Below the pieces are notes generated by a model, which searched no databases, was not told the DNA's origin, and was given only the letters and a program-made list of their open reading frames with translations. DNA of 40,947 nt, taken from assembly GCA_947475225.1 (NCBI GenBank), contig CANJMQ010000031.1, forward strand, positions 1-40,947, read 5' to 3'. Source of the stretch: Bradyrhizobiaceae bacterium (lineage in GTDB: Bacteria; Pseudomonadota; Alphaproteobacteria; Rhizobiales; Aestuariivirgaceae). Both the position numbers and the translations under genes were made by a program. This document shows positions 26,803 through 35,646 of the stretch, piece by piece. How positions within the stretch are numbered: position 1 is the first letter of the stretch; each line of letters begins with the position of its first letter.

Positions 26803-27953
26803 GCTCTGATGGGCGTGCGTCACTTCTTCTGCTGACGCTGTCGATCGCCGCCGTTGGCATCCAGGCGCTGATGCTGTCACCGCTCCTCACCGATATTGCG
26901 GCGGGGCTGGGCACGCAGGCCAAGGAAATCGGCTTTGCTGCATCGGCATACGGCCTTGGCGTTGCGTCGGCCGCGCTGCTCGCGGCACCGCAGCTGGGCC
27001 GCTGGCCGAAGCGCACGGCGATCCGCATAGCCTTCGCGGTGCTGGCCGCGTCACTTTTCCTTTGCGCCTTCGCCTGGGACTGGCGCGTGCTGGCCGGCGC
27101 ACAGCTGATCGCCGGTCTCGCCTCGGGTGTCATCATCCCCGCCACCTATGCGCTGACGGGTGACATCGCGCCGCCCGACCGGCGCTCGCAGGACTTGGGG
27201 AAGGTGCTGTTCGGCTGGTCCATCGCCATGGTGGCAGGAGTGCCGCTCGCCGCCGTGCTCTCCGCCTTCGTCGGCTGGCGCGGCACGTTCCTGATCGTCG
27301 GGCTTGTCGCGGCGCTCATGCCCTTTGCGGGGGCGCTGCTGCCGAAGGCGACATCCTTCGGCGCCGTGGGCGAGCGCGTGCGCTACATGGACGTGCTGCG
27401 GCTGCCGGGCGCCTGGGTGGGTTATCTCTCGACCTTCGCCTACATGATCGCCTTCTACCAGACCTACACGTTCATTGGCGACCACGTGCGCCAGACGCAT
27501 GGGGCAGGGGCCTGGCTCGGTGGCACCATCTCGCTCGCCTATGGCGTCGGCTTCGGCGTCGGCGTGGTCTTCGACAAGGTGATCGACCGCAAGGGGCCGA
27601 CGCGCATGTTGCCGCTCGGCCTGGTTCTCGTCAGCATCAACTATGTCGTGCTGCCCTTTGCGGCGGAGCGGGTGCTGACGGTGATGGCGTGGCCATTCTT
27701 CTGGGGCCTCGCCAACCACTTCTGCATGACGGTGCTCGTCTCCTACATGAACTCCCTGTCGCCGCGCCTGCGTGGCACCATCATGGGGCTGTTCTCCTTC
27801 ACCACCTATTTCTCGCTGGGCACGGCGGGTGCCGTCTATGGCCCGATTTACCAGGCGCACGGCTTCTTCGCGGTGTCGCTCGCCTCGGCTGTAACGGTGG
27901 CAGTTGCGGCGGTGATCGCGCTGCGGCGGAGCCTCAACGCCCGAGCGCAATGA
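26799..27953 (+). CDS. Major facilitator superfamily (MFS) transporter
   Basis: This 384-residue inner-membrane protein has about twelve predicted helices and is of the drug:proton antiporter or sugar-efflux-like kind (DHA1/AraJ-like). The loop between helices 2 and 3 has G-R-W-P-K-R-T-A-I-R, a degenerate form of the family G-x-x-x-D-R-x-G-R-R motif, and G-V-P-L-A-A-V-L-S resembles antiporter motif C. It is coupled by a 4-bp overlap to the SDR gene upstream, so it may import the SDR substrate or export its product. The end converges on the carnitine operon with a 61-bp gap. Confidence 0.92.
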   Translation: MSSDGRASLLLLTLSIAAVGIQALMLSPLLTDIAAGLGTQAKEIGFAASAYGLGVASAALLAAPQLGRWPKRTAIRIAFAVLAASLFLCAFAWDWRVLAGAQLIAGLASGVIIPATYALTGDIAPPDRRSQDLGKVLFGWSIAMVAGVPLAAVLSAFVGWRGTFLIVGLVAALMPFAGALLPKATSFGAVGERVRYMDVLRLPGAWVGYLSTFAYMIAFYQTYTFIGDHVRQTHGAGAWLGGTISLAYGVGFGVGVVFDKVIDRKGPTRMLPLGLVLVSINYVVLPFAAERVLTVMAWPFFWGLANHFCMTVLVSYMNSLSPRLRGTIMGLFSFTTYFSLGTAGAVYGPIYQAHGFFAVSLASAVTVAVAAVIALRRSLNARAQ

Positions 27954-28014
27954 AAGTGACGATGACGCCCGGGGCTTTCACCGCCTCCACCGCGCATCTG
28001 TCGAGGGGGGCTGA

Positions 28015-28782
28015 TCAGCGCCGCGGATGTCCTGCCGTTGTCCCGCCGTCGATCTGCAGCGTCGCCCCCGTCACGAAGCGCGCGGCATCCGAAGCGAGAT
28101 AGAGGATCGCCGAGGCGATCTCGTCAGGGCCTGCAATGCGGTTGAGCGGGGCCGAGGCAGCCAGCATCGCTTCGGTCTGTGCGGGATGCGGCGAGGCATT
28201 GATTACATCTCGCCTTACCATGTCGGTGTCGACGTAACCCGGGCAGACGCAATTCACGCGGATGTCGGGTGCGAGTTCCAGAGCCAGTGCGCGGGTGAGG
28301 TTTACGACTCCACCCTTCGACGCGCAGTAGACGGAAAGCCCCACCTCGCCGATCAGGCCAGCGTCCGAAGCGAGGTTCACCACATTGCCCTTGGACATGC
28401 GCAGGAAGAGGAGGGCGGCCTGGGTGCAGAAGAACGTGCCCTTGAGGTTGATGTCGAGTGTTGCGTCCCATGCGGTTTCGGTGACCTCATCCACGGGGCC
28501 GCCGATCGCGATGCCTGCGCAGTTCACCAGAACATCAAGCCCATCCATCTGCCGTGCGGCATGGGACACCATCGAGCGGCAGGCATCAGGCCTCGCGATG
28601 TCGCCGGGTGCCGCGATGGCGTTCTTGCCCAGCTTCGCGACCGGATTGTGGGTCGAGTCCTCGTTGCGGCCATTGACGGCAACCTGCGCGCCAGCCGCGA
28701 GGAAGGCCTCCACCGCCGCGTGCCCGATGCCGCGCGTGCCGCCGGTGACGAGCACGCGCTTGCCCGAGAAGTCGAAGCTCAC
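28015..28782 (-). CDS. Short-chain dehydrogenase/reductase, last gene of the carnitine-type operon
   Basis: This FabG-like SDR of about 255 residues has V-T-G-G-T-R-G-I-G near the N-terminus, N-C-A-G-I, the catalytic Y-C-A-S-K and the end F-V-T-G-A-T-L-Q-I-D-G-G. The GTG at 28782 is chosen because it overlaps the TGA of the preceding gene (GTGA) with GGAAGGG just before it; a GTG four codons earlier is possible. In this operon it may oxidise a hydroxyacyl intermediate such as carnitinyl-CoA, or act on the acetoacetate side product. This is inference from context only. Confidence 0.88.
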   Translation of the reverse strand: MSFDFSGKRVLVTGGTRGIGHAAVEAFLAAGAQVAVNGRNEDSTHNPVAKLGKNAIAAPGDIARPDACRSMVSHAARQMDGLDVLVNCAGIAIGGPVDEVTETAWDATLDINLKGTFFCTQAALLFLRMSKGNVVNLASDAGLIGEVGLSVYCASKGGVVNLTRALALELAPDIRVNCVCPGYVDTDMVRRDVINASPHPAQTEAMLAASAPLNRIAGPDEIASAILYLASDAARFVTGATLQIDGGTTAGHPRR

Positions 28783-29579
28783 TTGCCCTTCCACTGGGGC
28801 TTGCGCTTCTCGGCGAAGGCGCGCGCCCCTTCGAGCTGGTCCTCGCTTGAATAGAGCACATCGACGGACTTCAGCTTGCGCTTGGTCACCACGTCGAAGG
28901 CTTGCTGCACGGGCAGATGCGCCGTCTCGCGGGTGACTTCCTTGATGGCGGCGAAGACCAGCGGCGGGCCGTCGGCCAGCTGGTCCGCCACGGCGCGGGC
29001 GCGTTCCATCAGCTTGTCGGCCGGGACGATCTCGTTGATGAGGCCCCAGTGTTTGGCCTCCGTGGCATCGATGCGGCGTCCGGTGAACAGCATCTCCATC
29101 GCGACAGCATAGGGTATGCGGCGCGGTAGCTTGATGGAGGCGGCGTCCGCCACGGTGCCTGAATTGATTTCGGGCAGCGCGAAGGTGGCGTGCTCGGCAG
29201 CGATGATGATGTCGCAGGAGATCATGATCTCGAAGCCGCCGCCGAAGGCCAGGCCGTTCACTGCGCAGATCACCGGCTTGTTGAGGCCCGGAAGCTCCTG
29301 CAGGCCCCCGAAGCCGCCCACGCCATAATCCGAGTCCGGTGCTTCACCCTCGGCTGCGGCCTTGAGGTCCCAGCCGGGGCAGAAGAACTTCTCGCCGGTG
29401 CCGGTGAGGGTGGCCACGCGCAGTTCCGGGTCATCGCGGAAACCGGCGAAGATGTCGCCCATGATGCGGCTGGTGGCGGCGTCGATGGCATTGGCCTTGC
29501 CACGCTCGATCCTGACTTCCAGCACGCGTCCGCGCTTGGTGACGTGGATCGGGCCGACGGTGGTTTCGTTGACGGTCAT
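28779..29579 (-). CDS. caiD: CaiD-type crotonobetainyl-CoA hydratase (enoyl-CoA hydratase/isomerase family)
   Basis: This 266-residue crotonase-fold enzyme is close to E. coli CaiD over its length. It shows F-G-G-G-F-E (112-117, catalytic-region Glu117), F-A-L-P-E with Glu137, M-L-F-T-G-R-R-I-D-A-T-E-A and the characteristic end S-E-D-Q-L-E-G-A-R-A-F-A-E-K-R-K-P. CaiD adds water to crotonobetainyl-CoA to give L-carnitinyl-CoA. The gene overlaps the ligase before it and the SDR after it, each by 4 bp or less, so all three are translationally coupled. The L-carnitine dehydrogenase gene in the same operon supports the assignment. Confidence 0.87.
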   Translation of the reverse strand: MTVNETTVGPIHVTKRGRVLEVRIERGKANAIDAATSRIMGDIFAGFRDDPELRVATLTGTGEKFFCPGWDLKAAAEGEAPDSDYGVGGFGGLQELPGLNKPVICAVNGLAFGGGFEIMISCDIIIAAEHATFALPEINSGTVADAASIKLPRRIPYAVAMEMLFTGRRIDATEAKHWGLINEIVPADKLMERARAVADQLADGPPLVFAAIKEVTRETAHLPVQQAFDVVTKRKLKSVDVLYSSEDQLEGARAFAEKRKPQWKGK

Positions 29580-31612
29580 GGCTTCCTCATCTTGATCAGG
29601 GCATCGACGGCGATCGCGCCATCCTTGAGAACGAGCAGGGGGTTGACGTCGAGCTCTGCGACGAGCCCGCGATGGGTATTTGCGAAATCGGCAACCGCCT
29701 CGACGGCGCGGATGACGGCTTGTGTGTCACCCGACTTGCCGCGGAAACCCTCAACGAGGGTCCACACCTTCAGCGATTTCAGCGCACGCTCAATTTCTGT
29801 ACGCGTAGTCGGGAGGATCAGCGTCACCGAGTCCTTCAGGAGCTCGGTGAGGATACCGCCGGCACCGACCACCAGCGCGGTTCCGAACTGCGGGTCCGAG
29901 GTGAGGCCGATGATGAGTTCGGCTACGGAACCGGTCACCATGCGTTCGACAAGAACCTCTGGTGCCAGCTTGGCCATGCTCTTTGCGGCTTCCTCAACAT
30001 CGGAGGCTGTGCGCAGGTTCAGCGCCACACCGCCCGCTTCCGTCTTGTGGGCGATGGCGGCGGAGGAGACCTTGAGCGTCACCGGGTAACCAAGTTTCTC
30101 CGCTGCTGCCACAGCACCCTCTGCCGGGCAGACGATGCCTTCAGGTACGGAGAGGCCATGCTTCTTAAGCAGTTCCTTCGCCGCGGCCTCGCTGAACACG
30201 TGCGCGTCATGTCCCCTGATGAGGGGCTGCAGCATCTCCTGCGGGCTTTCGGTGCGCGCCCAGTTGCGCCCTATGAAGGCAGCAGCCTCGAACGCGGTGA
30301 GAGCGTCGTCGAGGCCCATCATCGGTGCGACGCCGGATTCTGAGAGTTCTTCCGCCAGCGACAGCGGCATGCCTTCAGACAGCGAAGCGACGACAGCGGC
30401 ACGCGCTCCCGTCGCCAGTGAGGCAGCCGCCATGGCCCGCGCCGTCATGGCCCAGCTGTCCGGCTTCATCTTGGGGTGCGTTGGTGTATCGAGGATCACC
30501 ATGCCCACGTCGAAGCCGCCCTTCAGCACCTCGGTAAAGGTGGCGGTCAGCTTCTCCGGCTGGCCCCAGATAAAGGTATGGTAATCAAGCGGATTGTCGA
30601 TGGACACATATTCGTTGAGCGTCGCCGCGACGCGCGGTCTGGTCTGGGAATTGAAGGGCGGGAAGGAGACCTGTCTCTCCAGCGCCATGTCGGCCACCAG
30701 TGCTGCCTCGCCGCCGGAGCAGGACAGCGAGACCAGCCGAGAGTCAGCGATGGGGCCACCATTGTGCAGGAACTTTAACGTCTCGGCGAAGGCGGAGACG
30801 GACTTCATGCGGGCGATGCCATAGCGCTCGAACAGCGCGTCATAGAGCGTGTCGGCGCCAGCCAAAGACGAGGTGTGGCTCATGGCCATCTTCGCACCCT
30901 GTTCGGAGCGGCCGGTTTTCAGCACCACGATGGGCACCTTGCGCTGTCGCGCAATGGCGGCGGCTCTGGCGAAGGCCGTGACGTCTGGCAGGCCCTCGAC
31001 ATGGAGGCCGATGGCCGAGATGCGCGGGTCGGCGGAGAGTGTTTCCACCATATCATGCATGCCAACATCAACCTGGTTTCCGATGGAGAACACGGCGGCA
31101 ACGGGCAGGCCGCGCATCATCATGGTGAAGTTGCAGGCGATGTTGCCAGACTGGGTGATGAGCGCCACGCCGCGTTCAATGGACTCCAGCCCCGTCTCGT
31201 CCGGCCACAGTGCAGCGCGTGAGAGTGTGTTGACGAAGCCGTAGCAGTTGGGGCCCATCAGCGGCATGCCGTTGGCGGCGGCCAGCAGCTTGCGCTGAAG
31301 CTCGATGTTGCCCGTCTCGGCGAAGCCAGCGGCGTAGATAACGGCCCCACCGCAGCCCTTGGCGGCGAGTGCCCTGACCACCTCGATGGTGGGTTCGTTC
31401 TTCACCGCAATGAAAGCTGCGTCGACAGCCTCCGGAATGTCCTCGGGGGACTTCAATGTCGGGACGCCGGACAGTTCCCCGCGCTTGGGGTGCACGGCAT
31501 AGATCGTGCCGGTGAAGCCCAGTTCGCGCGTTCGGCGAATGGCGATGGCACACTCATTGCCACCGACGAAGGCGATGGCCCTGGGGTTCAGGAGGCGGGT
31601 GAGATCCCTCAT
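29576..31612 (-). CDS. NDP-forming acyl-CoA synthetase (acetate-CoA ligase family), likely betaine-CoA ligase
   Basis: This 678-residue single-chain fusion holds the alpha and beta parts of the ADP-forming ligases. A CoA-binding Rossmann domain (about 1-130, with G-P-N-C-Y-G-F at 120-126) comes first, then flavodoxin-like domains with Q-S-G-N (154-157) and the phospho-histidine motif M-S-H-T-S-S-L-A-G (His246). A C-terminal ATP-grasp domain follows (about 460-678, opening E-A-A-A-K-E-L-L-K-K-H-G). The family makes acyl-CoA from acid, CoA and ATP. Its place before caiD points to activation of gamma-butyrobetaine, crotonobetaine or carnitine, unlike the AMP-forming CaiC of enterobacteria. Its ribosome binding site GGAGAGG lies in the arm of the adjoining repeat. 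Confidence 0.88.
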   Translation of the reverse strand: MRDLTRLLNPRAIAFVGGNECAIAIRRTRELGFTGTIYAVHPKRGELSGVPTLKSPEDIPEAVDAAFIAVKNEPTIEVVRALAAKGCGGAVIYAAGFAETGNIELQRKLLAAANGMPLMGPNCYGFVNTLSRAALWPDETGLESIERGVALITQSGNIACNFTMMMRGLPVAAVFSIGNQVDVGMHDMVETLSADPRISAIGLHVEGLPDVTAFARAAAIARQRKVPIVVLKTGRSEQGAKMAMSHTSSLAGADTLYDALFERYGIARMKSVSAFAETLKFLHNGGPIADSRLVSLSCSGGEAALVADMALERQVSFPPFNSQTRPRVAATLNEYVSIDNPLDYHTFIWGQPEKLTATFTEVLKGGFDVGMVILDTPTHPKMKPDSWAMTARAMAAASLATGARAAVVASLSEGMPLSLAEELSESGVAPMMGLDDALTAFEAAAFIGRNWARTESPQEMLQPLIRGHDAHVFSEAAAKELLKKHGLSVPEGIVCPAEGAVAAAEKLGYPVTLKVSSAAIAHKTEAGGVALNLRTASDVEEAAKSMAKLAPEVLVERMVTGSVAELIIGLTSDPQFGTALVVGAGGILTELLKDSVTLILPTTRTEIERALKSLKVWTLVEGFRGKSGDTQAVIRAVEAVADFANTHRGLVAELDVNPLLVLKDGAIAVDALIKMRKP

Positions 31613-31615
31613 CGT

Positions 31616-31749
31616 CCTCTCCCGCCTGCGGGAGAGGAGGGTGCCCCAACGCAGTTGGGGTCGGTGAGGGGTAGTGAGTTCGGAGCGCGCGGCCCCTCAC
31701 CTCCCCGCCCCAAGCGGCGGGTCCCTTCCTCTCCCGCGAACGGGAGAGG
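31616..31749. repeat. Mosaic of nested palindromes (intergenic repeat element) inside the operon
   Basis: This 134-bp element is built almost entirely of hairpins. CCTCTCCCGC with GCGGGAGAGG is at 31616-31637, CCCCAAC with GTTGGGG at 31644-31660, GTGAGGGG with CCCCTCAC enclosing 31664-31700, CCCGCC with GGCGGG at 31704-31721, and CCTCTCCCG with CGGGAGAGG at 31728-31749. The first and last hairpins carry the same arms, so the whole can also fold end to end. This is the look of the RIME/REP-like mosaic repeats found in many copies in alphaproteobacterial genomes. It lies between the acyl-CoA dehydrogenase and ligase genes; one arm doubles as the ligase ribosome binding site. Confidence 0.85.
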
Positions 31750-31771
31750 ACATTTCGGGCGCGATATCATC

Positions 31772-32938
31772 TCAACCCCCAAGCGGCCTGAGCAGTGCGC
31801 GGGAGATGATGTGGCGCTGGATTTCGCTCGTTCCTTCCCAGATGCGCTCGACGCGGGCGTCGCGCCAGATGCGTTCCAGCGGCAGGTCCGACATCAGGCC
31901 CATGCCGCCGTGAATCTGGATCGCCTCGTCCGCGACGAAAGCCAGCATCTCGGTGGCCTTGAGCTTGGCCATGGCCATGTCCATGTCAGTCACGGTTTTG
32001 TTGTCAAACTTCCAGGCTGCTTCCAGCGTCAGCAAATCGGCGGCCTTGAGCTCAAGTGCCATGTCGGCGAGCTTGAAGGAAACACCCTGGAATTTGCCGA
32101 TCTGCTGGCCAAACTGCTGGCGATCCACTGCATATTGCTTGGCATGGTCGAGAGCCCGTTCGGCGCGGCCGACGCAGGTGGCTGCCACCTGCAAGCGCGT
32201 GGCGCCCAGCCAGTCATTCGCCACTTCGAAGCCCTTGTGGATTTCGCCGAGGATCTGGCTCTTGTGCACCCGGCAATCGGTGAACTCGAGGATGCAGTTG
32301 TTGTAGCCGCGGTGTGAGACGTTCTTGTAGCCGGGGCGCACGGTGAAGCCCGGCGTGCCCATGTCGATCAGGAATGCGGTGATCAGCTTCTTCTTGCCGC
32401 GCGGGGTGTCTTCCTCGCCTGTCGCGGCGAAGAGTATGACGAAGCTCGCCTCATCGGCGTGGCTTATGAAGTGTTTCGTTCCGTTGATGATGAAGCTGTC
32501 TCCGTCCTGCTTGGCGAAGGTCTTCATGCCGCGCAGGTCGGAGCCCACACCGGGCTCGGTCATGGCAAGGCAGTCAGACTTCTCGCCACGCACCGCGGGG
32601 AAGAGGTAGCGCTCCCGCTGCTCGCCCTCGCAAGCCATCAAGATGTTTGAGGGGCGCGCCACGCAGGTCCAGTGCAACGCATAGTTGGCGCGGCCCAGTT
32701 CCTTCTCGTAGAGCACCCAGGTCAGCGTATCGAGGCCAGCGCCACCCACTTCGGCAGGCATGTTGGCGGCATAGAGACCCGCCTCGATGGCCTTGGCCTT
32801 GATCTTGTCGCGCAGTTCGTGGCGGAGAACGCCCGTCTCCTCAATCTCGGCTTCATGCGGGTAAAGTTCGTTGACGACGAAGTCGCGCGTCGTCTTGACG
32901 ATCATCTGCTGCTCGTCGGAGAGGCTAAAATCCATCAT
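31772..32938 (-). CDS. Acyl-CoA dehydrogenase, likely gamma-butyrobetainyl-CoA/crotonobetainyl-CoA acting
   Basis: This 388-residue flavoprotein has the full family layout. It starts M-D-F-S-L-S-D-E-Q-Q, and the first signature A-M-T-E-P-G-V-G-S-D-L-R is near 124-135. The second region W-R-D-A-R-V-E-R-I-W-E-G-T-S-E-I-Q carries the catalytic glutamate before G-T-S. M-D-F-x-L-x-D-E-Q also opens E. coli CaiA, but unlike CaiA the catalytic W-E-G-T-S-E is conventional, which fits a true dehydrogenase. By position it would turn gamma-butyrobetainyl-CoA into crotonobetainyl-CoA, passing electrons to an electron-transfer flavoprotein encoded elsewhere. Adjacent ATG codons at 32938 and 32935 leave the start open by one residue. 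Confidence 0.9.
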   Translation of the reverse strand: MMDFSLSDEQQMIVKTTRDFVVNELYPHEAEIEETGVLRHELRDKIKAKAIEAGLYAANMPAEVGGAGLDTLTWVLYEKELGRANYALHWTCVARPSNILMACEGEQRERYLFPAVRGEKSDCLAMTEPGVGSDLRGMKTFAKQDGDSFIINGTKHFISHADEASFVILFAATGEEDTPRGKKKLITAFLIDMGTPGFTVRPGYKNVSHRGYNNCILEFTDCRVHKSQILGEIHKGFEVANDWLGATRLQVAATCVGRAERALDHAKQYAVDRQQFGQQIGKFQGVSFKLADMALELKAADLLTLEAAWKFDNKTVTDMDMAMAKLKATEMLAFVADEAIQIHGGMGLMSDLPLERIWRDARVERIWEGTSEIQRHIISRALLRPLGG

Positions 32939-32943
32939 TCAGC

Positions 32944-33714
32944 TCACTTGATGTGGAAGGTCTCGACATGGCCGTCTATGGCGATGTCCTGACCGTTGAT
33001 CATGAAGGCGGCGGGCGACGCGAGGAACACGGCCAGTGCCGCCACTTCGTCGGCTTCGGTAAGGCGTTCGAGCGACTGATTGCCGACGATCTCTTTTGCG
33101 ACCACGTCGAAATGAACCCCGCGCACGTCGGCTTCACCCTGGATGACCCGGTTGATGCGGTCACCCTTCACCGAGCCGGGGCAAATCGCATTGGAGCGGC
33201 AGTTGTAACGACCGAGTTCGATGGCCAGCGACTTGGTGAGGCCGATGACGCCCCACTTGGCCGCAGCATAGGGTGTGCGGTTGCCGAAGCCGTGCTGGCC
33301 GGCATTCGACGACATGTTGAGGATCAGGCCGGACTTCTGCGCCTTCATCACCGGCGCGGCACGGCGTGCACAGAGGAAGTAGCTGTCGAGGCAGATCTCA
33401 AGGCACTCGCGCCACCCGCCGAGTTCGATGTCCTCCACCGGCGCTGTCGGCCCCTTGATGCCAGCGTTGTTGACCAGCACGTCGAGGCCGCCGAGGTCGT
33501 CGAGCGCATCGTCGAACCAGGCGTCGATCTCGCCTTCGCTGCGCACATTCACCTTGCTGGCGGCGATATCCGGGAACTCGCGGCGGAACTGCTCGAGTGC
33601 CGCCTCGTTCACGTCGCAGATGTGGACCTTGGCACCCTCGGCCGCGAAGGCCCGGGCGATCGACTTGCCGATGCCATCCGCCGCGGCGGTTATCATCACG
33701 CGTTGTTGTGCCAT
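32944..33714 (-). CDS. Short-chain dehydrogenase/reductase following L-carnitine dehydrogenase
   Basis: This 256-residue SDR begins M-A-Q-Q-R-V-M-I-T-A-A-A-D-G-I-G, where the usual T-G of the cofactor loop is replaced by T-A, still with G-I-G. It has N-N-A-G-I, N-M-S-S-N-A-G and the catalytic Y-A-A-A-K. The ATG at 33714 is supported by GGGAGG five bases upstream; the frame stays open further up into the preceding gene but without family match. It may oxidise D-carnitine or a hydroxyacyl-CoA in the pathway. Neither can be told from sequence alone. Confidence 0.9.
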   Translation of the reverse strand: MAQQRVMITAAADGIGKSIARAFAAEGAKVHICDVNEAALEQFRREFPDIAASKVNVRSEGEIDAWFDDALDDLGGLDVLVNNAGIKGPTAPVEDIELGGWRECLEICLDSYFLCARRAAPVMKAQKSGLILNMSSNAGQHGFGNRTPYAAAKWGVIGLTKSLAIELGRYNCRSNAICPGSVKGDRINRVIQGEADVRGVHFDVVAKEIVGNQSLERLTEADEVAALAVFLASPAAFMINGQDIAIDGHVETFHIK

Positions 33715-33725
33715 TTGAACCTCCC

Positions 33726-34751
33726 TCAGGACTTTGACTTCTTCTTGCGTGCCTTCACTTCTCGGTCCAGCACCAGGCCGGAACCGATCTTGTGCTTCTT
33801 GAAGACCTTCATCATGTCGACAAGCACGGCGTTGCGCTTGGCCTCGATCTCCGCGACCTTGCGTCCGGCGGCCTGGTCCTCGCAACCCTCGACGAGGCGC
33901 TTCTCCAGCGCCTCGTTCCACTTCGGGAACTTGAGGTCGGTCCAGTCGAGTTCCAGCGTCGGGTCGAACTGCTTGATGAAGTCACGCATGCCGCCAGGGC
34001 CGCCAGCCACGTGATAGGTCAGGAAGGAACCCATGAATGCCCAGCGCATGCCAGCGGAATAGACGATCGAGTCATCAATGTCGGCTGTCGTGCCGATGTC
34101 CTTGTTGAGGATGTGAAGGGCTTCGCGCCACAGCGCTTCCTGCAGTCGGTCGCAGATATAGCCCATGATTTCCTTCTTGAGGCGCAGCACATGCATGCCG
34201 ATGGCTTCGAAGTATGCAGCTGCGTGATCCATCGCCTCTGCCGAGGTCTTCTCGCCGGGGACCAACTCCACCAGTGGCAGGAGGTAGACCGGGTTGAAGG
34301 GGTGGCCGATGACCACGCGACCCGGGTGCTTGCACTGGCTCTGCAGGTTGGTGGGCAGGAAGCCCGATGAAGAGGAGGAGATGATGACGTTGGGAGCGGC
34401 GACCGCGTCGATGTCGCGGAACAGCTTGATCTTCAGCTCCTCGCGCTCGGGCGCTGCCTCATGGATGAAGTCGGCTTTGGCTGCCATCACCTTGAGATCC
34501 GTGGTGAAGGAGAGCTTGCCCTTCTTCTTGGGCTTGCCGAGCAGTGCTTCGAGGGAGGGCCAGGCTGTCTTGATCTGGGCCTTCAGCCTGTCCTCAGCGG
34601 CGGGCGAAACGTCATAGGCAATGACGTCGTATCCGCGGAACAGGAGCCGCGCCGCCCAGCCAGCACCGATGAGGCCGGTGCCGGCTATGCCGACTGTCTT
34701 GATCGTGGGGGTCTTGGCCTTCGATGACTTGGTCTTCGCTGCCTTTGCCAT
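33726..34751 (-). CDS. lcdH: L-carnitine dehydrogenase (3-hydroxyacyl-CoA dehydrogenase family)
   Basis: This enzyme oxidises L-carnitine to 3-dehydrocarnitine with NAD. The 341-residue protein has the Rossmann motif G-T-G-L-I-G-A-G-W-A-A-R (24-35), I-H-E-A-A-P-E-R (96-103), the catalytic His150 in G-H-P-F-N-P-V-Y-L-L-P-L-V and the characteristic E-A-L-W-R-E-A-L-H. G-M-R-W-A-F-M-G-S-F-L-T-Y, shared with Pseudomonas L-carnitine dehydrogenase, is also present. Two oddities stand out: a Lys/Ser/Ala-rich N-terminal extension of about 18 residues and a Lys-rich tail ending K-A-R-K-K-K-S-K-S. It lacks the C-terminal thioesterase domain that some rhizobial versions carry. The gene lies one base after the BKACE stop. 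Confidence 0.93.
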   Translation of the reverse strand: MAKAAKTKSSKAKTPTIKTVGIAGTGLIGAGWAARLLFRGYDVIAYDVSPAAEDRLKAQIKTAWPSLEALLGKPKKKGKLSFTTDLKVMAAKADFIHEAAPEREELKIKLFRDIDAVAAPNVIISSSSSGFLPTNLQSQCKHPGRVVIGHPFNPVYLLPLVELVPGEKTSAEAMDHAAAYFEAIGMHVLRLKKEIMGYICDRLQEALWREALHILNKDIGTTADIDDSIVYSAGMRWAFMGSFLTYHVAGGPGGMRDFIKQFDPTLELDWTDLKFPKWNEALEKRLVEGCEDQAAGRKVAEIEAKRNAVLVDMMKVFKKHKIGSGLVLDREVKARKKKSKS

Positions 34752-34752
34752 G

Positions 34753-35646
34753 TTACTTGCTCCGCGGCTTCAGCTTCAGGATCTCGCGACCCTCGTCGGG
34801 AGAGGCGACGTTGGTGCCGAGCAGCTGGATGATCTTCACCGCCTTCTCGACCAGCGTGCCGTTGGAGGCGGGCACGCCGCGCTCGAGCCAGAGATTGTCC
34901 TCGAGCCCGACGCGCACGTGGCCGCCCAGCAGCACGGCCTGCGCCACGGCGGGGAACTCGTTGCGGCCGATGCCGAAGGCGGCCCACACGGCACCCTCGG
35001 GCAGCTGGGCCTTCTGGTAGGCCATGGTCTCGGTGTCATAGGGTGCACCCCACGGAATGCCGAGGCAGAGCTGGAACATCGGAGGGCCGTCGATCAGGCC
35101 CTCGGCAACAAGCTGCTTGCCGAACCAGAGATTGCCTGAGTCAAAGATCTCCATCTCGGGCTTCACGCCATAGGACTTGATGAGCTTCGCCTGTTCCCGA
35201 AGCTGGGTGGGGGTCTGGATGACGATGGTGTTGCCGTCGCCGAAATTCAGCGTGCCGCAATCCAAGGTGCAGATTTCAGGGCGGAGTTCCTTGACGTGTA
35301 TGAGGCGCTCCTCTGGGCCGACGCAATCCGTGCCCGGGCCGAAGTCGAGCGGCCTGGCGCCGGAGCCCACCTCGACGTCGCCGCCCATGCCGGCAGTGAG
35401 GTTGATGATCACTTCCTTGTTCTTCGCCCGGATGCGCTCCATCACCTCGGCGTAGTAGGCGACCTTGCGCGAGCCCTTGCCGGTCGACGGCTCACGCACG
35501 TGGCAGTGGACCACAGTGGCGCCGGCGCTGGCGGCCTCGAGGGCCGAGTTGGCGATCTGCTCCGGGGTGACCGGAATGGCCGGGTGCTTGCCGACGGTGT
35601 CGCCCGCGCCGGTGACCGCACAGGTGATGATGACTTTGGGCTGCAT
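34753..35646 (-). CDS. BKACE-family beta-keto acid cleavage enzyme (DUF849), likely 3-dehydrocarnitine cleaving
   Basis: This 297-residue TIM-barrel protein has the zinc ligands His47 and His49 in V-V-H-C-H-V-R-E-P and Glu249 in V-G-L-E-D-N. It also has the family markers A-V-T-G-A-G and [13 protein letters not shown] enzymes react a beta-keto acid with acetyl-CoA to give acetoacetate and a new acyl-CoA. With 3-dehydrocarnitine the products are acetoacetate and betainyl-CoA, the known next step after carnitine dehydrogenase in pseudomonads. The ATG at 35646 with AGGAGG five bases before it is clear. It is the first gene of the operon, divergent from the GlxA-type regulator. Confidence 0.92.
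   Translation of the reverse strand: MQPKVIITCAVTGAGDTVGKHPAIPVTPEQIANSALEAASAGATVVHCHVREPSTGKGSRKVAYYAEVMERIRAKNKEVIINLTAGMGGDVEVGSGARPLDFGPGTDCVGPEERLIHVKELRPEICTLDCGTLNFGDGNTIVIQTPTQLREQAKLIKSYGVKPEMEIFDSGNLWFGKQLVAEGLIDGPPMFQLCLGIPWGAPYDTETMAYQKAQLPEGAVWAAFGIGRNEFPAVAQAVLLGGHVRVGLEDNLWLERGVPASNGTLVEKAVKIIQLLGTNVASPDEGREILKLKPRSK

Noticed and set aside
32953..34014. Plus-strand open frame of about 350 codons over the SDR and carnitine dehydrogenase genes
   Set aside because: Shadow of two well-supported minus-strand genes, with no ribosome binding site or domain.
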